From assembly GCA_005885515.1 (NCBI GenBank), contig VAWK01000006.1, forward strand, positions 1 to 63,021: a stretch of 63,021 nucleotides of DNA, given 5' to 3'. The notes beneath the pieces are model-generated. The model ran no database searches. It had not been told where the DNA came from and saw only the letters and a list, made by a program, of their open reading frames with translations. The DNA is from Actinomycetota bacterium (GTDB lineage Bacteria > Actinomycetota > Thermoleophilia > Solirubrobacterales > Solirubrobacteraceae). Below, piece by piece: positions 1-8,007 of this stretch. Made by a program: the position numbers and the translations under genes. The stretch's first letter is position 1. Every line of letters begins with the position of its first letter.

Positions 1-1047
1 AGCGCTGGTGAGTTCGACGCATAGCTCCCGGACGATTCTGTCGGGTGCGATCGTGTCTCCCCTCGCGGCTTGGTCGCAGATCCGTTCGAAGTTGATCTCC
101 GCGCTCGCCGGGTTCCCCAGCGGTGCCTGCAGGCGCGTGCACGCGGCGACGATCGATTCCTCGCTCGGGCTCGTCGCACCCGCGACCGGGCTCGGTCCCG
201 TAGCCGCCACGATGGTCGTCGGGGGGCTAGGGTCGGGTGCCGGGATGATCGCCGAGGGGGTGGGCACGGGCGCGGAATTTGGCGCAGCCGCTGGAACCGC
301 CGCCGCGGCCTTTGGCGCAACCGCGGGATTGGGCGCGGCCGGCGAGTTGGGAGCAACCGCGGGGTTGCTCGCCGCGGCCTTGGGCGTAGCCGCAGGAGTG
401 GGAGCTACGGGAGGCGTCGCCGAGGGGGTGGGCGCGGCCGCCGGCGTGCTCGCCGCTGGATTTGGCGCAGCCGCTGGATTTGGCGCAGCCGCCGGGGTGG
501 TCGCCGCCGGGTTGGGAGCAGCGGCCGGGCTGATCTTCACGGGTTTCCGCGCGGCTGCCGGGACGGTCGCAGCGTGCTTGGGCGTAGCTGTCCGACTGGA
601 CCTCACGGCCCTCCGCGCGGCTGCCGGGATGGTCGCCGCCGGGTTGGGAGCAGCGGCCGGGCTGATCTTCACGGGCTTCCGCGCAGCAGACCTGCTCGTC
701 GCCGGCGTCGAGGTGGCCTGGCTGCTGGGCATGGGAGTGCGCTTGCTAGGGCCGCCCCGGAGGAACGCCCCGCCGGCGAGGCCTGCGGCGAACGCGGCGG
801 CGACGAGTGCAACGATTAGCCATGTCGACAGGTTCCGCAGGCCAGATCTGTCGCCAGGTTGGAAAGCACCCGAACGAGTGTGCGGCCGTCTGAGAATCAG
901 GTGGTCGTTTTCGTCGGTGACGTGGGCGCTTCCAGTCGCCTGGGAGGCCGCGAGCAAAGCGAAGAGCGCGAGTAGAGCCAGCCAGAGCGCTCCCAGGACA
1001 GACAGCGGCAGGCGAATTCGGCTGGTCCGATCCGTAGCTCTCAACAT
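1..1047 (-). CDS. Ala/Pro-rich bitopic membrane protein, partial at the left edge
   Basis: The minus frame from ATG 1047 stays open for 349 codons to the window edge and has a GGAGGAG ribosome site just upstream, so I prefer it over the long plus-strand ORF covering the same bases, which is an Ala/Gly-rich shadow. The protein has a hydrophobic segment near residues 13-35, a second one near residues 77-97 (WLIVALVAAAFAAGLAGGAF), then about 150 residues of Ala/Pro/Thr-rich linker with repeated KPVKISPAAAPNPAAT units, and a C-terminal part with normal composition (TRLQAPLGNPASAREINFER). The linker probably spans the cell wall. The function is unknown. Two Cys occur in the C-terminal part. The C-terminus lies outside the window. 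Confidence 0.72.
   Translation of the reverse strand, partial: MLRATDRTSRIRLPLSVLGALWLALLALFALLAASQATGSAHVTDENDHLILRRPHTRSGAFQPGDRSGLRNLSTWLIVALVAAAFAAGLAGGAFLRGGPSKRTPMPSSQATSTPATSRSAARKPVKISPAAAPNPAATIPAAARRAVRSSRTATPKHAATVPAAARKPVKISPAAAPNPAATTPAAAPNPAAAPNPAASTPAAAPTPSATPPVAPTPAATPKAAASNPAVAPNSPAAPNPAVAPKAAAAVPAAAPNSAPVPTPSAIIPAPDPSPPTTIVAATGPSPVAGATSPSEESIVAACTRLQAPLGNPASAEINFERICDQAARGDTIAPDRIVRELCVELTSA
499..675. repeat. 45-bp direct repeat inside the Ala/Pro linker
   Basis: The 45 bases at 499-543 recur without change at 631-675. They encode the KPVKISPAAAPNPAAT part of the linker on the minus strand. Shorter duplications (for example the PNPAAA codons at about 463-492) lie beside them. 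This looks like repeat expansion within a wall-spanning linker. Confidence 0.85.
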
Positions 1048-1383
1048 CGCTCCTCCAAGCCCTGATGAAGCGGCCTCGTGTCAGTCACCCGCCTCACACC
1101 ACGGAGCACCCTCAATGTGGTGCACGGGGCATGTAACGCGCGATCCCGCACCTCCTCTTGTCCGTGCAGCGTAGGGCAACGAAGAAGGTGTAGATGCGCG
1201 GAAATGTCGCAAATACCGGGAAAAGCGGACGGACCGGGAAAACGCGGAAGCGACCGACGCCACGCGAAACTACGGAAGGCCAAGCGGTAGGCTCCGGGTC
1301 GGCACGCGATGAGAGGGTGCAAAGCGACGCCGGCGCGCAGGGCCGGCGTGATGTGGGCGTCGGGGAGCGTGAGCCGGCCCCGG
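1048..1383. other. intergenic, no supported gene
   Basis: About 335 bases between the 5' end of the membrane protein gene and the TetR remnant. Open frames here lack ribosome sites and have Arg/Pro-rich shadow composition. The promoter of the minus-strand membrane protein should lie here, but I see no convincing -35/-10 pair. Confidence 0.5.
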
Positions 1384-1533
1384 TTAGCGCTTGGTGAGGT
1401 GGTGTTCGATTCCATCGAGTAGCAGGTCGAGGCCGAACTCGTAGGGCTCCTGCCCGACCAGTACCTGCGCTAGCTCCTACGCGGCGGCGGTGACGACGGG
1501 GTATTGGGCTGACACCGACGAGAAGAGCGTCAC
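1384..1533 (-). pseudogene. TetR-family regulator, C-terminal remnant with in-frame stop
   Basis: The minus strand encodes an alpha-helical C-terminus (VTLFSSVSAQYPVVTAAA, stop, ELAQVLVGQEPYEFGLDL and on to HHLTKR). The phrase EFGLDLLLDGIE is typical of the ligand-binding C-terminal domain of TetR-type repressors. A TAG at 1477-1479 interrupts the frame where Glu or Gln would be expected, and no N-terminal helix-turn-helix is found upstream. The group II intron starts 23 bases beyond the recognisable part, so intron insertion may have accompanied or followed loss of the gene. It cannot encode a working repressor. Confidence 0.6.
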
Positions 1534-2104
1534 CCTCTTACACCACTAACTACGAGTGCGCCCAGCGTTGGAGGTTGCCTATCGAGTAACTGAACCAACA
1601 TAAGCTCGTCGCCGCCTCCGGGTGTGAGTCCCGTCCGGGTAGCTGCCAGGAGGCCCGGTAGCAGGCTGGCGGCTCGGTCTGGAAACGGGCCGGGTCGAAG
1701 CCCAGCGTCAAGAGCCCTGAAAAGGGGGAGCGACCGAGCGGTCCGCAGCGTTAAGCGAAGCCTGCCGCGCCGTTAGTGTGCCCGCTCTCGGGTGGGAGGA
1801 AGGGAGAGCCGAGTCGCGTCTTTCACGGCGAAGGCCACGGAAGGGGTGAAGAGCCTGGATTGCAGCTCCGAGGAACTCCCCGGCGTAGAGGGCGCGGAAC
1901 GTTCAGATGGTGGCGGCGGGAACTGGGGAGCCCTCCCCGGCCCGGCAGCCTGCGGCTTGGTGCTGTCGGACGGGAAGTGGATCGCGAGCCGGGTGGGCGT
2001 CGGAGGCGGCCGTATTACGGCTTGTAGCTGCGGGACAACACAACCCGCAGTGAGGGAAGGGCCGCTGCTTCGTTCATGCGTCACGTACAGGGAAGGGCTG
2101 GTGA

Positions 2105-3441
2105 GTGCCGTCCATGGCTAGGACCGCCAAGCAGGACAAGGTCCGAGAACTGCAACGAACGCTTTACCGGGCGGCCAAGGCCGATTCCGGGCGACGGTTC
2201 CACGCGCTCTACGACAAGATCTACCGCAGGGACGTTCTGGAGCGCGCGTGGGAGGTGGTGCGCGCCAATAGGGGCGCGGCCGGCATCGACCGTCAGACCA
2301 TCGCTATGGTCGAGGGGTATGGCGTCGCCAAGCTCCTCGATGAGCTGGCCGCGGATTTGAAGGAGGGGCGGTGGCGTCCGCTTCCGGCCCGCCGGGTGTT
2401 CATCCCGAAGCCCGGCAGACCGAGCGAGCGCAGGCCGCTGTCGATTCCCGCTGTCCGCGACCGCGTGGTGCAAGCGGCCACAAAGATCGTCATTGAGCCG
2501 ATCTTCGAGGCTGACATGCTCGAGTGCTCGTTCGGGTTTCGCCCCAGGCGCTCGGCGCACGACGCTCTCCAGGTGCTCGTTGATGAGGCGTGGAGAGGCA
2601 GGCGGTGGGTCGCCGAGTCGGACATCGCCAACTGCTTTGAGGCGATCCCGCACTCGGGGTTGATGGCGGCGATCGAGGAGCGGATCTCAGACCGCCACGT
2701 CCTGAAGCTGCTGCACGCGATGCTGCGCGCAGGAGTGATGCAGGACGGGGCGGTGGCGCGCAGCACAGCCGGTACGCCGCAGGGCGGGGTGCTTTCACCC
2801 TGCCTAGCCAACGTCTACCTGAACCGGCTCGACCGGCAGTGGGCAGACCGCGGCTGCGGCGTGCTGGTCCGCTACGCGGATGATCTGCTGGCCATGTGCC
2901 ACACCCGGGGGAGGCCGAGCGGGCGCTTACGGCGCTCACGGCGATCCTCGCCGAGCTTGGCCTTGAGCTAAAGCAAGCCAAGACGCGGATCGTGCACCTG
3001 GAGGAAGGTGGTGAGGGGCTGGACTTCCTCGGCTTTCATCACCGGTGGGTGCGTGGCAACACCCCGCGCTCGCGGCATCTGTGCTTCCTCGCTCGCTGGC
3101 CCTCACGGCAGGCCACCCAGCACGCCCGCGACCGGGTCAGGGAGATCACCGACCGGCGCAGGTTGCTGGTGCCTGTTGAAGACGTCGTGCAGGACGTCAA
3201 TCGTTTCCTGCGCGGCTGGTCGGGCTACTTCCGATACGGAAACTCCGCCCGCCACTTCAACAAGATCAATCACTACGCGCTGGACCGCATCGCGCGGTTC
3301 GTCGCCAAGCGCCACAAGCGCGGCCGGGGGTACGGCTTGAAGGTAGTCGCCTACCAGTCGCCCAACCGGCTCGGGTTGATCAACCTCAACGGAACCATCG
3401 TCGCGCCACGACCCAACCGGCCGTGGCGGCCGGGACACTGA
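2105..3441 (+). pseudogene. ltrA: group II intron reverse transcriptase/maturase, frameshifted
   Basis: The first frame (2105-2971; ATG 2114 is also possible) holds RT blocks 0-5: IPKPGRPSERRPLSIPAVRD, FGFRPRRSAHDAL, TPQGGVLSPCLANVYLN and the catalytic YADD box near 2874. The second frame (2896-3441) continues with LELKQAKTRIVHL, DFLGF, and the maturase (X/GIIM) domain including RGWSGYFRYG. Adding one G to the run of five at about 2909 restores a single reading frame (HTRGEAERALTAL), about 445 residues in total. No HNH endonuclease domain follows. A programmed -1 shift at the G run is possible but unproven. A lost G or a sequencing slip is simpler. Confidence 0.85.
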
Positions 3442-3466
3442 ATGCCGCGCGGTGAAGAACGTCGGG

Positions 3467-3499
3467 GAGCCGTGTGCGGGGAAATCGCATGCACGGTTC
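3467..3499 (+). ncRNA. group II intron domain V
   Basis: Thirty-three bases form the catalytic hairpin: GAGCCGTGTGCG pairs with CGCATGCACGGTTC across a GGGAAAT loop region. The GAGCCGURUG start and the CGCAYGYACGGUUC end match domain V of bacterial introns very closely. This is the strongest evidence that the RT belongs to a ribozyme-type retroelement rather than a retron or DGR. Confidence 0.88.
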
Positions 3500-3571
3500 G
3501 ATGTCGGCGGCGGGAGGAAACCAGGCCAGTCGGCTAGCCCGTGCGGCCCCGGCGCCTCCCGCCGACCCTAC

Positions 3572-3866
3572 CTTGACTGCGCGAGAAGCTCCGTCACCGA
3601 CGAGCTGATGGGCGCTTGCGATCAAGCCAACCTGCTTGGACCAGGCTTCTTTGGGTGCCTTCAAGAGATCGGGATGGAGGAGCAAATCAGCATCGAGCCG
3701 CTGCCCGCCGACGACAGCTTCGTCTTCCTGACGCTCGACATTCAAACGGAGCGGCCCTGACGGCGATCTGGACGAACTCCAGGGATGGCTACTCGACGCG
3801 TTTGCTTTCTTGAGCGACCGCGCAACGCGGCTCCTCGAGATCCGCACGAATGCCGATGAAATTTGA
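3572..3866 (+). pseudogene. ORF remnant downstream of the intron, frameshifted
   Basis: Two consecutive frames read like parts of one acidic, ordinary-composition protein. The first ends LPADDSFVFLTLDIQTERP then stop at about 3760. The second, one base over, runs GDLDELQGWLLDAFAFLSDR to LEIRTNADEI and stops at 3866. A one-base shift near 3745-3760 would join them. The N-terminus would lie under or before the intron, where no matching frame is seen. I do not recognise the family. Confidence 0.45.
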
Positions 3867-4154
3867 GGTCGCCGGCCGACCCCTGCTCGCTCGTTGGCTC
3901 GCTAGTCGACACTAACGCCGGTACTCCCAAGCTGGCTAGGCCACGCGAGGGAGCAGCGACCCGCCAACCTACTGGTCCGGCCGAGTGTCCAAGCGTGCCG
4001 ACCGATCCGCACACGCCCGCTCCGGTAGGCAGGCGAATGCGTTGCGAGAGCGCGGTGTCCGCGTCCCTCACCAGCGGTCGTCGCCGGTACCGAGAGCGGG
4101 GTACTTCACCGTTTACGGCTTCGCGGCCGGCACGTTGGTGCCCGCCGAACAAGC

Positions 4155-5105
4155 CTAGTTCGAGGTCAGGTGCTCGCGCACCACCGCGTAGCTCGGTCGC
4201 GGCTTGCCGTGGCTGTCCATCAAGCCGGCGTCGAAGCGTGCCGTGTTGGCAACGCCGAACCAGGCGAAGATGTAGAGCCGCGTGATCCGACGGTTGGACT
4301 CCGCCAGCTTGAACGCGTACGCGATGGCTCGCTTGGCTCGCTTGAGCCCCGAGCCGTAACGGTTGGGGAATTCGCTGCCGAACTTGACTACGCCACCGGT
4401 CTCCGTGAGCCAGACCTGACCACGCACGGCGGCGAGCACCGCCTTCGTGCCCTGGTTGCGAAAGCGGTTCGTGTCGGAGTAGTTGTGAAGTCCCCAGATG
4501 CTCGGCAGCTGTCCGTGAACGTCGCGCTGGAACGCGTGGATGTACCTCACCGTGGAGGCGACATTGGTGGAGTCGAGCACGTCCAGACCGACGATCGTGC
4601 AGCGCGGGCAGGCGCGCTTGAGCGCGAGATAGTAGCCAGCCGACTGGCTGGGGCTGGGACCGCGAATGGAACCATCACCCGGCGCCGGGGCGGTGCCGCG
4701 ATTGGCCTCGTTCCACGCCGAGTACACGGTGATCTGAGGATGGAACGTGATGAAGCGTTTGATCTCGAGCGCGTACCTCGCGACACCCGGCAGCTGGTTG
4801 TTGGGTTGCGACCGGGAGTGGTAGAAGGCGATCAACGGCTCCACGTGCTGGGCTTCCGCTGCCGAGATCCATGCATTGACCGCGGCGAGGTCGCTTGGCC
4901 GATCAGCCACGTCGTACGGTGCGACGTACCGCGAGATGGTCGTGTGGAGCAATCGGTAGTAAGGGTTGCCGAACATCTTCGGGTTGTTGTCGCCGATCCC
5001 CATCTGAAGCCCTACGGAAGTCGTCGGAACGACGGCAAGGAGCCCCGCGACGGCGAGCACGGCGACGCCCGTCGTTGGAACGAGACTGATGATCCGCCGT
5101 GGCAT
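4155..5105 (-). CDS. secreted glycoside hydrolase-like TIM-barrel protein
   Basis: 316 residues with an N-terminal hydrophobic signal or anchor (VAVLAVAGLLAVVPTTSVG) directly after a short basic stretch. The body looks like a clan A beta/alpha barrel: SAWNEANRG (NE-type acid/base Glu at the end of strand 4) and VWLTETGG (nucleophile Glu on strand 7), with LHNY and FAWFG between and after. Such proteins resemble GH39/GH5/Asl1-like enzymes acting on beta-linked polysaccharides; the substrate cannot be read from sequence. GAGG lies upstream of ATG 5105. It stands alone between accessory remnants. Confidence 0.72.
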   Translation of the reverse strand: MPRRIISLVPTTGVAVLAVAGLLAVVPTTSVGLQMGIGDNNPKMFGNPYYRLLHTTISRYVAPYDVADRPSDLAAVNAWISAAEAQHVEPLIAFYHSRSQPNNQLPGVARYALEIKRFITFHPQITVYSAWNEANRGTAPAPGDGSIRGPSPSQSAGYYLALKRACPRCTIVGLDVLDSTNVASTVRYIHAFQRDVHGQLPSIWGLHNYSDTNRFRNQGTKAVLAAVRGQVWLTETGGVVKFGSEFPNRYGSGLKRAKRAIAYAFKLAESNRRITRLYIFAWFGVANTARFDAGLMDSHGKPRPSYAVVREHLTSN

Positions 5106-5341
5106 GCCTAATCCTCGCTAAGCGTTCGGGCGTGATCCTCGACGTGTCACTCGAGAGTCGCGCCCCGTGCTTATCGGCAGACGGCGGACCGCCCTTAACC
5201 GGGGGGACAGTGGGGCGGTTACGCAAGCACGGGGTCGGCGACACTCCGCAAGAAGCGATCGCTCGCTGGGTCAGGCGCCTCAAATGCACAATCGGTGTTC
5301 GCCGCGCCTCGGATGCCAGAGCCGATGCCTTGCTGATCTAA

Positions 5342-5373
5342 TTAAGGCCCAGGGGGCGTCTCATGGGCCTTAA
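5342..5373. repeat. 10-bp perfect inverted repeat
   Basis: TTAAGGCCCA at 5342-5351 and TGGGCCTTAA at 5364-5373 are perfect inverted arms around 12 bases. A partial third copy, TGGGCCTAA, starts near 5385. There is no T tract, so a factor-independent terminator is unlikely. It lies about 110 bases before the tRNA fragment and could be a binding site of the lost integration system. Confidence 0.6.
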
Positions 5374-5480
5374 CCCCGCCCAAATGGGCCTAAACGAGCC
5401 GGTTTACGCCTTGGGCCGAACCGCGGCCTTCGCGCGGTTTGCAGGGAGAACGGGGCAGAACCGCATGAGTGCAGTCCTTT

Positions 5481-5522
5481 CTGATAAGGAAGAGGTCCCT
5501 GGTTCGAGTCCAGGATCGCCCA
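5481..5522 (+). other. 3' fragment of a tRNA gene, possible attachment site
   Basis: The sequence reads as an anticodon-loop-like CTGATAA (GAT would be Ile), variable loop AGAGGTC, a T arm CCTGG TTCGAGT CCAGG and the acceptor strand ATCGCCC plus discriminator A. The partner GGGCGAT and a D arm are absent upstream, so this is not a complete tRNA. A bare tRNA 3' half is the usual scar left by site-specific integration at a tRNA gene. Confidence 0.65.
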
Positions 5523-5523
5523 T

Positions 5524-6235
5524 CCCGTCACCGGGAGCGCGAGCGGCATCAGCACCTCGACGGCCGTGGTAAGCGGCGCGGTCAACCCCGCGGGTGCGTC
5601 GGTCAACGTGTTCTTCGAATTCGGGACCACGACGGCCTATGGGCAGGTGACCGCGGCCCAGAAGACTGCCCCGAACAACTCGGCGACGCCGTTCGCCGCA
5701 CTGCTCAGCGGCCTGCCGCCCGGGACGACGACCCACTACCGAGCCGTGGCCGTGTCGGACTTCGGAACGTTCGTCGGCGGCGATCAGGCGCTGACGACCG
5801 CATCTACGCCACCGCCGCCAAAGGCCAAAGATGGGAAAGCGACGGCCGGCAACCTGAAGGTGTCCGGCACGACCGTCTCTCGTGCGCCTCTCGTGCCCCG
5901 GCGAAGCCGGGGCAACGTGCAAGCTGGCGCTGAAGCTGACGGTCACCGAGACCTTCAAGGGCAAGAAGCTGATCTCCGTCACCGCGCGAAAGAAAAAGAA
6001 GGTGACAAAAAAGGTCGTTGTGGTGGGGGCGGCGACGGTGACGCTCAGAGCCGGCGAAAGCAGGACGGTGCGTATCTCGCTCAACAGCACGGGAAAGCGC
6101 CTGCTTGCAAAGCGGCACAAGCTGAAGGTCAGACTGCGCATCACGCAGACCCTCGCCAGCGGTCGGTCGACCACGATCCGTTCGCAAACTTTGACCTTCA
6201 AGACGGCTAAGAAGAGGGTCAAGCTACATCACTGA
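5524..6235 (+). pseudogene. C-terminal fragment of an Ig/Fn3-like surface protein, frameshifted
   Basis: Directly after the tRNA fragment the frame encodes GSASGISTSTAVVSGAVNPA, VFFEFGTTTAYGQ and LPPGTTTHYRAVAVSDFGTF. This is one beta-sandwich repeat of the kind found in large extracellular proteins of Solirubrobacterales. Near 5880 an extra base shifts the frame, and the next frame continues with VRLSCPGEAGATCKLALKLT and a Lys/Arg/Val-rich tail to 6235. There is no start codon with a ribosome site, so this is the tail of a once longer gene. It was probably cut off by the recombination that left the tRNA fragment. Confidence 0.65.
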
Positions 6236-6602
6236 TACCGCTCGTACGTAAAACCGGAGTCCGGTCGGGAGGAGCAGCTCAGCGGCAGCGCCCTCCCGGC
6301 CTCGACTCTGCGGACAAGCCACAGAGACCGGACTAGCCGTCCACGCCCGAGATCGCCACGCAGCGACCGCTACCACGCTTGGCGGGCGGATCGTCGCCTG
6401 CCAGCGGACATTTGGCCTGAGCATCCGTTTGCGCCCAGGCCCGGCGTAAGCCGCGCCGCGCGCCGTTCGCGCATCACCGACCGAGCGAGCGTGTTCGGGC
6501 CTGACCTGAGCCCGGCGATGAGATATGACCGATGTCACATCCATTGCCCCCGCTGTCACGTAGAAGTGGGCAGAGCCTCAACCTCGCCATTCGGAGACCT
6601 TC
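6236..6602. other. intergenic, no supported gene
   Basis: About 365 bases without a convincing ORF on either strand. Promoter elements for the downstream membrane protein are expected here, but none is clear. Confidence 0.5.
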
Positions 6603-7793
6603 ATGCCCGCACCCGATCAGGCCGTTCTGGGATTCGCGCCAGCCGCGCTGGACGTTCGCGCGCTCGCGCGGCGGGTCGGCCCGCCGGCGTTGTTCGCGGG
6701 CGCGCTGGTGGCGACCCTGCTCCTGGCAGGGGGTCGCGTTCATGCGCTGACCGACGCGCTCCGGCGCGGGCTTGGCGCGGGCGCGGGCGCGGGGCTGCTC
6801 GGAGCGGCGTTCGAGTGCGCGTCGCTGGTCGGCTACATCGGGCTGCTGTCGCTCGTGGCAGGAAGCGCATCGCCCCGCGTGCGCGTGCGTCAGAGCGCAC
6901 AGATCACGCTCGCGGGCACTGCTGCGACGCGGGTGCTACCGACAGCCGGCGCGGGGGGCATGGCGCTGACGCTGTGGACGCTGCGCCGGGCCGGTCTGCG
7001 TCCGCTGGCGGCGGCACGCACGATGCTCGTGTTCCTGGTCCTCCTCTACTCCGTCTTCCTCGTATCGATCGCCGGTTCGGGCGCCGTCCTGGCACTCGGG
7101 CTCGTGCGCAGCCGCGGACCGGCGGAGCTCAGTGCGATCCCGTTCGTCGCGGCGGTGCTCGGCATCGTCCTGTGCGTCGCCGTGGCGTGTCGCCACCGCG
7201 CCGAGGGCCAACCGCGCGTCACCGACAACGGCGAGCCGGCCGGTCGCGGGCGGCGCGGGCGGATGGCTGCTGGCGCGCGCTTGTTCGGCGAGGCGGCCCG
7301 CGACGCCAGTCGGCTGGCTCGCGGGGGTGACCCGCGACTCGCCGGCGCAGTCGCCTACTGGGCGTTTGACGCGGCTGTCCTGTGGGCGATGCTGCACGCC
7401 TTCGGCTCAGCGCCGGTGCTGCCCGTGGTGGTGCTCGCGTACTTCGTAGGCCAGGTCGCCAACACGGTCCCGTTCCCCGGTTCGGTCAGCGGCGGGATCG
7501 CTGCCGTCCTGATCGCCTTCGGCGTCGCGCCGGAGCTTGCGCTCGCGTCGGTGCTCGCCTACCGCGCGGTGTCCGTGTGGCTGCCGACGCCGGTGGCCAT
7601 CGCGGCCGTGCCTGCGCTACGTGCCACGGTCGCGCGCTGGAGCCGCGAGGATGGTGCGGAGCCTCTTCAGACTGGCTCGGAAACTACCGTCTCGAGCCGC
7701 GATGACGCCCAGGCGGACACCCCGCCGACTAGGTCGGAGATCTGCCTGAAACCAGCGGCGAGCAGCAGGCTGGCGGCGATCGCCGCGCGGTAG
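6603..7793 (+). CDS. flippase-like (lysylphosphatidylglycerol synthase TM region/UPF0104) membrane protein
   Basis: 396 residues, mostly hydrophobic, with about eight membrane segments. Features typical of this flippase-like family are the TRVLPTAGAGGMAL segment, a long hydrophilic loop around residues 198-235, and the C-terminal FVGQVANTVPFPGSVSGGIA, a variant of the family's G-x-P-GG re-entrant motif. Proteins of this kind move or modify lipids or isoprenoid-linked intermediates; the substrate is unknown. The last 127 bases overlap the convergent rhodanese remnant, and the C-terminal 40 residues are of unusual, shadow-like composition. The true end of the protein may therefore have been altered by the same event that truncated the neighbour. 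Confidence 0.75.
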   Translation: MPAPDQAVLGFAPAALDVRALARRVGPPALFAGALVATLLLAGGRVHALTDALRRGLGAGAGAGLLGAAFECASLVGYIGLLSLVAGSASPRVRVRQSAQITLAGTAATRVLPTAGAGGMALTLWTLRRAGLRPLAAARTMLVFLVLLYSVFLVSIAGSGAVLALGLVRSRGPAELSAIPFVAAVLGIVLCVAVACRHRAEGQPRVTDNGEPAGRGRRGRMAAGARLFGEAARDASRLARGGDPRLAGAVAYWAFDAAVLWAMLHAFGSAPVLPVVVLAYFVGQVANTVPFPGSVSGGIAAVLIAFGVAPELALASVLAYRAVSVWLPTPVAIAAVPALRATVARWSREDGAEPLQTGSETTVSSRDDAQADTPPTRSEICLKPAASSRLAAIAAR

Positions 7794-7981
7794 CCGCTCG
7801 AGCAGTGCACGCCGATCGGCCGGTCGCGCGGGAGTTCCTCGATTTGCCGCCCAAGTCGCGTCAGCGGGATGTTGGCGCTCTCTCCGATGCGCTTCTCGCG
7901 CCACTCCTGCTCGGTCGTCACGTCGAGTAGCAGTGGTGGCTGGAGCCGGTCGAGCTGCTCGGCGAGAACGCCGGCGGTTCT
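7667..7981 (-). pseudogene. rhodanese domain remnant
   Basis: The minus frame holds most of a rhodanese domain: LLLDV, the WREKRIGESANIPL segment, the active-site loop VHCSSGYRAAIAAS with the catalytic Cys, and LVGGVSAW. A TGA at 7982-7984 closes the frame upstream before the domain's first strand and helix. The best internal start is GTG 7921, without a good ribosome site. The pattern matches the C-terminal rhodanese of metallo-beta-lactamase/rhodanese fusion proteins used in sulfide or persulfide handling, with everything N-terminal missing. It could still make a short protein, but a truncated relic is more likely. Confidence 0.6.
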
Positions 7982-8007
7982 TCAGGATCACCCTGCGGCT
8001 CTGCCGG

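Larger units (their letters stand above)
1556..3571 (+). mobile_element. group II intron with reverse transcriptase
   Basis: The element opens with GTGCGCCCAGC, the GUGYG-type 5' end of bacterial group II introns, and is followed by about 550 bases of structured, non-coding sequence. It carries a reverse transcriptase/maturase ORF, then a textbook domain V (3467-3499) and a GC-rich domain VI stem whose arms GGCGGGAGG and CCTCCCGCC flank 3511-3562, ending in CTAC. Total length is about 2.0 kb, normal for an ORF-bearing intron. The boundaries are read from these motifs, and the 3' end is less certain than the 5' end. The frameshifted ORF suggests that it may no longer move unaided, though it could be trans-complemented. 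Confidence 0.85.

Noticed and set aside
8-1174. 388-codon plus-strand ORF rich in Ala and Gly
   Set aside because: No ribosome site, composition typical of a shadow, and the opposite strand has a strong ribosome site with clear membrane segments.
2105-3441. Reverse transcriptase considered as a retron or diversity-generating element
   Set aside because: A maturase X domain and a classic intron domain V follow, and no template/variable repeat pair is seen.
3742-4152. Open frames on both strands between the ORF remnant and the glycosidase-like gene
   Set aside because: Arg/Pro/Gly-rich shadow composition and no ribosome site on either strand.
5370-6222. Minus-strand ORFs with GDPGLEPGTSSLS or ILDSNQGPLPYQ
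   Set aside because: Antisense of the tRNA fragment; the plus strand carries the recognisable coding remains.
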